Source of the DNA: Thalassotalea sp. 1_MG-2023
GTDB lineage: Bacteria; Pseudomonadota; Gammaproteobacteria; Enterobacterales; Alteromonadaceae
DNA: 64,000 nucleotides
Assembly (NCBI RefSeq): GCF_030546745.1
Contig: NZ_JAUOPD010000014.1
Location: forward strand, 38,914-102,913
Reading direction: 5' to 3'
The notes under the pieces are model-generated. The model was given only the letters and a program-made list of their open reading frames with translations, was not told where the DNA came from and did not search any database. This document shows, in pieces, positions 47,012-54,891 of the stretch. The position numbers and the translations under genes are program-made. Position 1 is the first letter of the stretch. Each line of letters starts with the position of its first letter.

Positions 47012-49165
47012 TTAATCAACAATAGGTAATTCAATAGTTATCGTAACACCCGCGGGGTTGTGATGATCACTGGCTTTTATAGTTCCCTGATGAAATTCAC
47101 AAATTAACCTCGCAATATATAGTCCAAGTCCTAAGTGCGGGCGCTTATCCTGCTCAAGTTCCTGACGGTTTTCACGAATAGATACCATTGAATCAAATAA
47201 ACGCTCTGTCATTGCTTGTGGCAAATGTTCGCCATTATTACTGATATAAAGATAAAACCTTTGTTGTTTAATTGCGGTGCTGACTGTGATTTGTTGATCG
47301 TTACTAAACTCAACCGCATTTGAAAACACCTTATCGAGTAATTGAGCAAAATGTTCAGGCGAGCCACTGATAGAAGCCGAATCAATTGCATTATGAAAAT
47401 TAATGTTATAACCGTGATAAATTTGCTGGTAGCCTTGAAGGCAGCCTTCCAACACCTTAATGATGTCAAAGGTGACATAATCAGTATTTTTGAGCATTTG
47501 CGTTAAATTTGTCGCTTCACTCATATTGGTTAAAATCAAATTTAATCGTGTTAAACCGCCTTGGGCTCTGGCTACCGTAGTTGTAGTTGTTTCGGGTAGT
47601 GGTTGCAACGATAAGTTCTCTAGCGATGTTCTCACGATTGCAATAGGGGTGCGCAATTCATGTGACAGCCTAGATGACATGTTTTCAAGGTACTGGTTGT
47701 ATTGGTTTAAACGGCTAACTGCGGTTGAGAAACTGCGTGATAGATCGCCAATTTCGTCATTCGTTGTTGCTGCAGGCACTAAGGTTTTAATGCGTCCATG
47801 TTCATCAATGGCTTGTTCCGCTTGATTTCTCAATGCCCTGATACGATTTGTAATTCTGCTAGCAAAAAAGAAAAAGGCTAAAATACCAAAAAGCATAATG
47901 GCTAAAATGCTGGTAAAGAGCTTTTCTAGCGCTTGATTTCGCACAGTTCTAATACCATTGTTAGTCTCTTCTACAATAACAGCACCTTTCACCTGGTTGT
48001 TAATATAGATTGGGTAAGCTGCTGTTAATATAACAGCTTTTTTATCTGCCGATAATCGCCATTGGCTTTGAGGGGTACCAAGTAGCGCAGATTCGATATG
48101 TTCGCCAGTGACATTTTGTGCATCATATAATTGATCGACAAAATATTTCGGGGGTTGTGTCAACAGTGTTTCAAATAGAGGAGTAAGCCACGTGCTAATT
48201 TTACTGTGCCATTCATTTTGATCTGCGATCCCAGAAGTTTTGTGCCAAAGGCCTTCCGCATTTGTTATGTCACCCGCACGGGCAAGTACACGATTATGTT
48301 GATCAACAACCCATATACTTGACTGAGTATAACGCATGCCTTTAACTATACGTTCTATTTCTGGAGAGGGCACTAAGATGGTTCCTAGTGTTTCGGCGCT
48401 GGTTGTATCAGCACTTGCAATCGTCGTTATTGTTTCACTAAAGGGTTGATCAACATCATGAACAGCAAACGCTAGTGTGTCGCTAATATTATCTAATGGA
48501 ATACGTAACTCTATATTGTAACCTTGATTAGTGTTAAGCCATTTACCTTGAATGAATGGCGCACGACTTGGATATTTTTCATTGGTTTTTAAATGAAAAG
48601 CATCTAACCATCCTGCGTTTTTATTACTGATCACATAACGCTGAAATTCACCATTGGGGCTAATAAAAGCAAGCTCAACGCGATCATTTAGTAATACACT
48701 AATAGCATTTTGATCGCGAAAAATAACCGTGTCATCAACAACACTTAAATAAAAGTAAAGGTACTTATCGTATTTTCCAACTGCGGCGGTGTAATTTAAC
48801 GACAGGCTATTGCCCGTGCTTTGATCATTAAGCACATTATCAGCGCCATAATAATGAGCTTTATTAAGGTAATCAGGCCAATCAAAATGCTGACCATCTA
48901 AATTTATTGGTTGTGATAATGGATAACTGTAAAGATCTTTACCTTTTTCAACGCTGGGTAAAAAACTCGCTTGGTTATTAAAAAGATTCGGTCTTTCGTG
49001 TAATGCCGTTGCTAGCGCACGAGCTGTGCCTAATATGGTTTGTTCTTGGCCAAAGCGTAAATACTTTTCCATTTCCCAGACATATTGATAACCAAACCAA
49101 GGAATTGTCACTAAAAAGCTTGATAACAACAACAGTTTGCTGCGTAAACCAAAACGTATTGCCAT
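47012..49165 (-). CDS. Sensor histidine kinase of the proteobacterial dedicated sortase system (PdsS-like)
   Basis: The 717-residue kinase has a transmembrane helix at residues 10-30, a very large periplasmic domain of about 370 residues, a second helix (TSILAIMLFGILAFFFFAS), HAMP, a DHp helix with histidine in SSRLSHELRTPIAIVR, and an ATPase domain with GLGLYIARLICEFHQG. The N-terminus (LSSFLVTIPWFGYQYVWEMEKYLR and the ALATALHERPNLF segment) matches, from memory, the kinase of the marine dedicated sortase system. Its ATG overlaps the regulator stop as TAATG. Confidence 0.85.
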   Translation of the reverse strand: MAIRFGLRSKLLLLSSFLVTIPWFGYQYVWEMEKYLRFGQEQTILGTARALATALHERPNLFNNQASFLPSVEKGKDLYSYPLSQPINLDGQHFDWPDYLNKAHYYGADNVLNDQSTGNSLSLNYTAAVGKYDKYLYFYLSVVDDTVIFRDQNAISVLLNDRVELAFISPNGEFQRYVISNKNAGWLDAFHLKTNEKYPSRAPFIQGKWLNTNQGYNIELRIPLDNISDTLAFAVHDVDQPFSETITTIASADTTSAETLGTILVPSPEIERIVKGMRYTQSSIWVVDQHNRVLARAGDITNAEGLWHKTSGIADQNEWHSKISTWLTPLFETLLTQPPKYFVDQLYDAQNVTGEHIESALLGTPQSQWRLSADKKAVILTAAYPIYINNQVKGAVIVEETNNGIRTVRNQALEKLFTSILAIMLFGILAFFFFASRITNRIRALRNQAEQAIDEHGRIKTLVPAATTNDEIGDLSRSFSTAVSRLNQYNQYLENMSSRLSHELRTPIAIVRTSLENLSLQPLPETTTTTVARAQGGLTRLNLILTNMSEATNLTQMLKNTDYVTFDIIKVLEGCLQGYQQIYHGYNINFHNAIDSASISGSPEHFAQLLDKVFSNAVEFSNDQQITVSTAIKQQRFYLYISNNGEHLPQAMTERLFDSMVSIRENRQELEQDKRPHLGLGLYIARLICEFHQGTIKASDHHNPAGVTITIELPIVD

Positions 49166-49881
49166 TAGTTGCTCACTGATGGTTTAGGTTCATTCCAGCG
49201 ATAACCCATACCGTAAACGGTTTCTATACAGTCAAAGTTTGCGTCAATTTGCATGAACTTTTTGCGAATACGCTTTATATGGGAGGTGATGGTACTGTCA
49301 TCGACAAATATTTTAGAATCTTGCATGAGCTGTTGGCGATTTTTGACATGACCAGGTGATTTTACCAGCGCATGTACCATCCAAAACTCAGTGATGGTTA
49401 AATCAACATAACTCTCTTGCCATTTTACTGTCATGCGTTGGCTATCAATGGTTAATTGACCGTTTAATAGTAAATGATCTTCTTTAGTTGGCTTATGTTG
49501 TACTTCTAATCGTCTGAAAATAGCAGCGATTCTTGCTGTTAAATGAGGCAAACTAATATCTTTCGTTAAGTAGTCATCAGCGCCAATACGTAACCCTGAT
49601 ACGGTATCTACATCATTATCTCTGGCAGTTAAAAAAATTATGGGCAAGGTTTCAGAAATACTTCGAAGCCATTGGCACAAGGTAAACCCACCGTCATATT
49701 CTTGTTCTAATCCAATGTCTAAAATCACAAGTTGTGGCAGTTTTATGTTAAATGCTTGAGTTGCTGTTGTTCTATTGGCATAGGTTTGTACTTGGTAGCC
49801 TTGTGCTCTTAACACTTCTGCGTAATTTTCACGAATTGCCGCTTCATCTTCAACAATAGCTATATGCTTCAATCTTGGCAT
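49165..49881 (-). CDS. Response regulator of the proteobacterial dedicated sortase system (PdsR-like)
   Basis: The 238-residue regulator has a receiver domain (IVEDEAAIREN, phospho-aspartate in LVILDIGLEQEYDGG, lysine in YLTKDIS) and a winged-helix DNA-binding domain ending in DCIETVYGMGYRWNEP. The extended LEQEYDGGF loop after the phospho-aspartate is characteristic of this family as I recall it. It is translationally coupled to the kinase and divergent from the OmpA-like gene, the likely regulatory target. Confidence 0.85.
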   Translation of the reverse strand: MPRLKHIAIVEDEAAIRENYAEVLRAQGYQVQTYANRTTATQAFNIKLPQLVILDIGLEQEYDGGFTLCQWLRSISETLPIIFLTARDNDVDTVSGLRIGADDYLTKDISLPHLTARIAAIFRRLEVQHKPTKEDHLLLNGQLTIDSQRMTVKWQESYVDLTITEFWMVHALVKSPGHVKNRQQLMQDSKIFVDDSTITSHIKRIRKKFMQIDANFDCIETVYGMGYRWNEPKPSVSN

Positions 49882-50066
49882 CTCTATAATTTCTTAATGT
49901 GTGCACTATATAAAACTTTTTCGGTAAAATCGCGAAAAATTGTTAATTGCCATATTGTTGCCACATTTGATCGTCACATTGCCATGTTAGCTACGTTTAA
50001 TTGCCTGATTCTTTTGGTTAAATAGTTTCATCGAAAAGATACTTAATGACTAAAACAGGAATGCTA

Positions 50067-50852
50067 ATGAAAACTAACAACACAGTAAAAAAGAATGTCG
50101 TCATCGGTTTAACGCTAGGTGCTTTAATGGTTCCACAATCCTTTGCAGCAAGCACTAACGAAGAAGCAAAATTATTAACTCATGAAGAAGAAAAACAAAA
50201 TGTGCATATTGGCTTTGGTTCAGGAGCCGTAATAGGTGCAATTGTCGCAGGGCCGTTAGGAGCAATTGTTTCAAGTGCCGTAGGCGCTTTTGCGGCTAAA
50301 CACTATAACGCTAACGAACAGCGTGAGGGGCTAACGGTGAAATTGGATCAAACACAATCAGATTATCAGCAAGCGATGAAAAATTATCAACAAAAACTGC
50401 AAGAAGCTGAACAAGAGTATCAACAAGAGCTGATGGCAATGCAACAACAGCAACATAATGCTTCGCAACTTCAAGCGGAAAATTTATTAATGAGTATTCA
50501 ATTCTCCACGGGTGAAAGCGCGTTAAAGCCGCATTATAAAAGTCAAATTGATGCATTAGCGAAATTATTAGCAATGTCTCCGACAATTAAAGTGGATTTA
50601 TCAGGATACACCGATTTACAAGGCAGCGAATCGCGTAACAAAGCATTATCAATTGCACGTGTGAATGCCGTTAAAAAAGCATTAATAGATCGTGGGATAG
50701 CTGCAGAAAGGATTAATTTGTTTGCATTCGGAGAACAAGCTCCGGTGGTAGCCAGTAATGAAAATCAAGTGAGCTTTTATGATCGCCGTGTGGTGATAAA
50801 GCTTCAACAATCTCATGTTTCAGACACTAGCATTAAAACGGTCAGTAATTAA
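50067..50852 (+). CDS. pdsO: Sortase-system OmpA-family protein (PdsO-like)
   Basis: The 261-residue protein has a signal peptide (MKTNNTVKKNVVIGLTLGAL, cleaved after SFAA). A glycine-rich hydrophobic hairpin (GSGAVIGAIVAGPLGAIVSS) and a coiled-coil region rich in Q and E (residues 90-140) follow. The C-terminal OmpA peptidoglycan-binding domain has VDLSGYTDLQGSES and RINLFAFGEQAPV. Domain order and the neighbouring kinase and regulator fit PdsO. The start was placed at the third in-frame ATG, behind CAGGA. Confidence 0.85.
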   Translation: MKTNNTVKKNVVIGLTLGALMVPQSFAASTNEEAKLLTHEEEKQNVHIGFGSGAVIGAIVAGPLGAIVSSAVGAFAAKHYNANEQREGLTVKLDQTQSDYQQAMKNYQQKLQEAEQEYQQELMAMQQQQHNASQLQAENLLMSIQFSTGESALKPHYKSQIDALAKLLAMSPTIKVDLSGYTDLQGSESRNKALSIARVNAVKKALIDRGIAAERINLFAFGEQAPVVASNENQVSFYDRRVVIKLQQSHVSDTSIKTVSN

Positions 50853-50882
50853 AGGAGGTGCAATTACAGTTTTATCAAGCTT

Positions 50883-50912
50883 AAACCAGAGTGCAATGCT
50901 CTGGTTTTTTTA
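50883..50912 (+). terminator. Terminator of the pdsO-like gene
   Basis: AAACCAGAG and CTCTGGTTT form a 9-bp perfect stem with a 7-base loop, ending in a run of seven T. It isolates pdsO from the following genes, so no sortase is co-transcribed. Confidence 0.92.
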
Positions 50913-51002
50913 TGTATTGAACAGCCCAAGATAATCTCAGCCCTTTAATAAATGGATGTTGTGTAGATGTATTATAGTTGATAAGGTCTAGAGGCTAGTC
51001 TA

Positions 51003-51902
51003 ATGCTAAAGGTGCATGATAAAAATATGAGTAAAAATAGTGTGAGTTGGTTATTGATCGGTTTTATTTTCTGCCAAAGCGTCACAACATTTGCTCATGA
51101 TTTTTCAGAGTATAACAAAGACACGCGTGAATTTACGGTTAAAAAACACCAAATAGACAACAAGACTACAATTACCTATTTAGGCAATGAAGCGTTATTT
51201 ATTGAATCAGGTAATGAAAAAATATTATTTGATCCTTTTTTTAGCCATGATTTTGGACTTTATCAACAAGTGCCAGAACATTTAATAACGGCAATTATGC
51301 ACAACCAGCCACCGTTTAACGATATTAGCGCAATTTTTATAAGTCATGCCCATCGAGATCATTTTGACGCAGACATGATGATAAAGTATCTAGCGGCTAA
51401 TACTCATGTTTCACTTTTTGCCGCTAATCAGGCAATAAAACAAATTGAACAGCGAACGAATCAAACAACAAATATTAAAGCTGAACAACTGCATACTATT
51501 GATTTAACCTTTAACAGTGAACCATGGGAGTATAACGGAAAATACCTAACGGTTGATGCGGTGAGGATCCCTCATGCTGGTTGGCCGGCAAGAGCAGATG
51601 TAGAAAATTTAGTGTTTAGAGTGACGTTTAATAATGATAATACCATTATGCATATGGGAGATGCAGACCCTGACATAACACATTATTTACCCTACAAATT
51701 GCATTGGTCTAAAACTCGTGTAAATGTGAATTTTCCACCTTATTGGTTTTTTATGTCAGCTCAAGGGCGCGATATTTTGTTTAATGTATTAAATGCTGAT
51801 AAACATATAGGTATTCACGTTCCTAAAATCCCGCCGAAACGACTTGATCAGTACACAAAAGATTATTTTTTAACTCCCCTAAGTAAGCATGTTATAAAGT
51901 AG
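51003..51902 (+). CDS. Exported metallo-beta-lactamase-fold hydrolase
   Basis: The 299-residue protein has a signal sequence (core SWLLIGFIFCQSVTTFAHDF) and an MBL domain with the metal motif SHAHRDHFD near residue 120. Later candidate ligands are in HMGDADPD and the C-terminal GIHVPK. The fold resembles UlaG/NAPE-PLD-like hydrolases rather than true beta-lactamases. Substrate is unknown. The ATG eight codons inside the frame (MSKNSVSW) would give a more usual signal peptide and is a fair alternative start. Confidence 0.8.
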   Translation: MLKVHDKNMSKNSVSWLLIGFIFCQSVTTFAHDFSEYNKDTREFTVKKHQIDNKTTITYLGNEALFIESGNEKILFDPFFSHDFGLYQQVPEHLITAIMHNQPPFNDISAIFISHAHRDHFDADMMIKYLAANTHVSLFAANQAIKQIEQRTNQTTNIKAEQLHTIDLTFNSEPWEYNGKYLTVDAVRIPHAGWPARADVENLVFRVTFNNDNTIMHMGDADPDITHYLPYKLHWSKTRVNVNFPPYWFFMSAQGRDILFNVLNADKHIGIHVPKIPPKRLDQYTKDYFLTPLSKHVIK

Positions 51903-51946
51903 CGTCTATACTTAATAGCAACACGGAAGTAACGGGAGCCGCAAGA

Positions 51947-52642
51947 ATGCGATGTTTTTACACCTTGTTTATCATGCTTTTAATGTTTTGCCAATCAAGT
52001 GTTTTTGCAGAGCAAACCTCAATGAAAATCAGCGTTGTTAATGACTCTCCGGTAGTGCTTTGGTATAAGAATTATGTAGAGCATGCATATAACCATTTAG
52101 ATTTTCGCATTACTTTTATGCAATTACCTTCAGGAAGAGGAGCAATTGAAGCCAATAAAGGCAATATTGATGCATTAACAATACGTACTTCTTTGGTAGA
52201 GCATGCTATTCCTGAATTTATTCGTGTACCTATTGTTTTAGCCTCAGGTAAATTAATGTTATTTTGCCAAATTGATGTTATCTGTGATCCAACTATCGTT
52301 AATCAAAAAAGAAAAACCATAGGTACAATCGCTGGAGTGAATGTGACTAAAGTCTTTATGGCCGATAAAAAAGCGAATATTTATGAAGTTGCATCAGCGG
52401 GAAAAGTAGCTGAAATGTTTATGCGTAAACGCCTTGATTATCTATTAACAATAACATCAGAAGATTTCGGTAATTATGTTGATCTGCCTGAATATCAATA
52501 TCAAACAGCTGAGTTAACAACGCTTAAAGGTTATCATTATTTACATAAAAGACATCAAGCTCTGTTGCCTGACATAGAGAGAGCGTTAGCCTTAGCAATT
52601 GAAGATATAGGGCCATATCCAAAGAGTTCGATCAGCAGATAA
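51947..52642 (+). CDS. Periplasmic substrate-binding-like protein (SBP_bac_3 type)
   Basis: The 231-residue protein has a signal peptide (LFIMLLMFCQSSVFAEQT). The body resembles amino-acid-type binding proteins: MKISVVNDSPVVLWYKNYVE at the start, then a hinge-like EVASAGKVAEMFMRKRLDYLLT. No permease or ATPase genes are adjacent, so it could be a stand-alone sensor or binding protein. It follows the MBL gene by 44 bases and may share its transcript. Function not assigned. Confidence 0.7.
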   Translation: MRCFYTLFIMLLMFCQSSVFAEQTSMKISVVNDSPVVLWYKNYVEHAYNHLDFRITFMQLPSGRGAIEANKGNIDALTIRTSLVEHAIPEFIRVPIVLASGKLMLFCQIDVICDPTIVNQKRKTIGTIAGVNVTKVFMADKKANIYEVASAGKVAEMFMRKRLDYLLTITSEDFGNYVDLPEYQYQTAELTTLKGYHYLHKRHQALLPDIERALALAIEDIGPYPKSSISR

Positions 52643-52680
52643 GTTTGTTTTACTTGCGGCAAATTTAGCTTATTTAATAA

Positions 52681-54783
52681 TTAACCTCGTTTATAAGGCG
52701 GTAAGGCATTGAGAAGATCTTGCCCGTAACGTTTGGTTTTTAATCGTTTGTCTAAAATGGTAATAATACCCGTGTCTTTTTCATTTCTTAACAACCTGCC
52801 TGTCGCTTGTATTAACTTTTTGCTCGCTTCGGGGACACTAATCGACATAAATGGGTTTCCACCTTTCGCGCTAACATATTCAGCGTGAGCTTCTTCCACC
52901 GGGCTTGTTGGTACAGAAAAGGGGAGTTTAGTGATAATTAAATTTGTAAGATATTTTCCTGGTAAATCAAGCCCTTCTGAAAAGCTTTGTGTGCCAAAAA
53001 CAATACTGTTTTCATTGTTATCACAGTGTTTTTTGTGACTTTCTATTATGTGTTGTCTTGATTGCTCACCTTGAACCAAAATAGACAATGTATTTTTTTC
53101 ACGCAGCGCTTTAGCAACCGTTTCCATCTGCCAGTATGAGGAAAATAACACTAGGGTTGCTTCACCTTGGGCAATAAGTTTAGGTAGTCTTCTAATTAAT
53201 TCATCGCTAAACCGTTCATCACTTGGCTCGTATTCCGTATCAATAATATTTAATTGTGCACATTGTTGATAATTAAAAGGCGAGTCAACTTTTTGATATT
53301 GGGTACCATCAGTATTACTCAAGCCGACTTGTCGGCGGAAATGATCAAATGAATTTAGCGCCATTATTGTAGCAGAGCAAAGTACAGCTCCTTCACATTT
53401 AGACCATAACTTATCTTCCAAGGTAAAACCGACTTCAATAGGAGATGCTGCCAATAAGTAATCAAGTTTTTTATGTTCGGTGAGTTCACACCAACGGGCA
53501 ACCGGTGCGGCTTTCTCACTATCAACCTTTGCATACATGGCCCATAATGCATGAAAATTTTCCAGTCGTTGATTTAAAAAGCCATATTCAGATAATAAAG
53601 GTTCTGCCAAATAACTCGCTACTTCACCGTCTTTCACCGCTTCCATTAAAAGAAAATACAGTTTATTCGCGTGGTTTAAACATTTTTTACTAAGTTCTTC
53701 TAAATCTTCTGCGGGTTGTTTTATGGCTTTAGGTAACACTCCATGTTCGAAACGGTAAACGGTACTGTCTTTGTCTGTTGAAAACTTAGTACGCTTATTA
53801 GGGGCAAAATAGATGCTTTTGTTAGCATCAATGAAGGTGAGGACTTTTTGCAAATCAGTGAGTAGATCTGTGCAGTCATCTGCTAATTTTAATGACGGTG
53901 AAATAGCACTTTGAGATTTGATTAATTTCGCCATTTTATCCGCTAGCTCTTTGAGTTTATCTAGCCATTCTGTTGCACCCTTTATGGCAATGGCAGCACT
54001 GGCGTGATCACGGGTTATTTTTGGTAGATGGTGCGCTTCGTCAATTATGTAAAAAGTATCTTCTGGGTCTGGTAAAATTTTACCACCGCCCATTTCTAGA
54101 TCTGCCAAAAGCAAGCTATGATTTATCACTAACACATCGCTATTATCCATCGTTTCTCGTGCTTTATGGAACGGACAATGGGTATGATCCGCTACATTAC
54201 GTAAACAGCTGTATTTATCAGATTGAATAAGTTGCCAAATATGATGTGGAATAGGGTCTGCCCATGAGTCTCTGTCGCCTTGCCATCGATTTTCTTTTAA
54301 AGCGCTATGTAATTGCTTTAACAACGTTAAATCTCGTTCAGAGGGCTTTTCAGCAAAGGTAAAACCAGGCTGTGGCGAATCTTGGACGCTAACTGCAGCG
54401 GTTAATTTTTGTCGACAAACATAGCGTTGTCGGCCTTTAACTAAAGTGAATGAAAAATCAATTCCGCTATGTTGCTTTAAAAAAGGTAAGTCTTTTTCCA
54501 CTAATTGCTCTTGTAAAGCAACGGTTGCTGTTGAAATACACACCTTTTTGTCTTTAGCTTTTGCCAGTGGAATAGCGCCTAAAGAATAAGCAAGTGATTT
54601 TCCTGTACCTGTGCCTGCTTCTATCGCAATTAATTTACGATCTTTACTGTATTCACCGGCAAGTGTTTTTGCTATTTCTGCAATTAAAAAGGTTTGTTGT
54701 TTTCTAGGGTTGAAATTCTCTAGGTTTTCACCGAATGCTTTGTAAGCCGTTCGAATTGCTTGTTTTATATTATCGGAAAGCAT
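52681..54783 (-). CDS. dinG: ATP-dependent DNA helicase DinG
   Basis: The 700-residue XPD-like 5'-3' helicase has Walker A EAGTGTGKSLAYSLG and the DEAH box FYIIDEAHHLP. The iron-sulfur cluster cysteines are at YVCRQKL, SCLRNVADHTHCPFHKA. Helicase motifs V-VI are FGTQSFSEGLDLPG and QATGRLLRNEKD. It removes R-loops and helps repair after damage. It diverges from polB across 108 bases containing one LexA-like box, so both are probably SOS genes here. Confidence 0.95.
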   Translation of the reverse strand: MLSDNIKQAIRTAYKAFGENLENFNPRKQQTFLIAEIAKTLAGEYSKDRKLIAIEAGTGTGKSLAYSLGAIPLAKAKDKKVCISTATVALQEQLVEKDLPFLKQHSGIDFSFTLVKGRQRYVCRQKLTAAVSVQDSPQPGFTFAEKPSERDLTLLKQLHSALKENRWQGDRDSWADPIPHHIWQLIQSDKYSCLRNVADHTHCPFHKARETMDNSDVLVINHSLLLADLEMGGGKILPDPEDTFYIIDEAHHLPKITRDHASAAIAIKGATEWLDKLKELADKMAKLIKSQSAISPSLKLADDCTDLLTDLQKVLTFIDANKSIYFAPNKRTKFSTDKDSTVYRFEHGVLPKAIKQPAEDLEELSKKCLNHANKLYFLLMEAVKDGEVASYLAEPLLSEYGFLNQRLENFHALWAMYAKVDSEKAAPVARWCELTEHKKLDYLLAASPIEVGFTLEDKLWSKCEGAVLCSATIMALNSFDHFRRQVGLSNTDGTQYQKVDSPFNYQQCAQLNIIDTEYEPSDERFSDELIRRLPKLIAQGEATLVLFSSYWQMETVAKALREKNTLSILVQGEQSRQHIIESHKKHCDNNENSIVFGTQSFSEGLDLPGKYLTNLIITKLPFSVPTSPVEEAHAEYVSAKGGNPFMSISVPEASKKLIQATGRLLRNEKDTGIITILDKRLKTKRYGQDLLNALPPYKRG

Positions 54784-54838
54784 AGAAAGCTTTAACTCCC
54801 TGAGACGGTTTATTCTAGCGTCAATTTAATTTACAATG

Positions 54839-54854
54839 CTGTATATATTACCAG
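54839..54854. promoter_or_regulatory. LexA (SOS) box shared by dinG and polB
   Basis: CTGTATATATTACCAG fits CTG-N10-CAG with an AT-rich centre, like the gammaproteobacterial LexA consensus. It sits between two divergent genes that are both LexA-controlled in E. coli, 55 bases from the dinG start and 38 from the polB start. Confidence 0.8.
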
Positions 54855-54891
54855 TTCGCTGGTGCGATTGATAACACTTTAAGGATTTTAT

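Noticed and set aside
51003..51902. MBL-fold protein as a beta-lactamase
   Set aside because: The SHAHRDHFD motif and flanks resemble UlaG-like hydrolases, and the ligand spacing of class B beta-lactamases is not seen.
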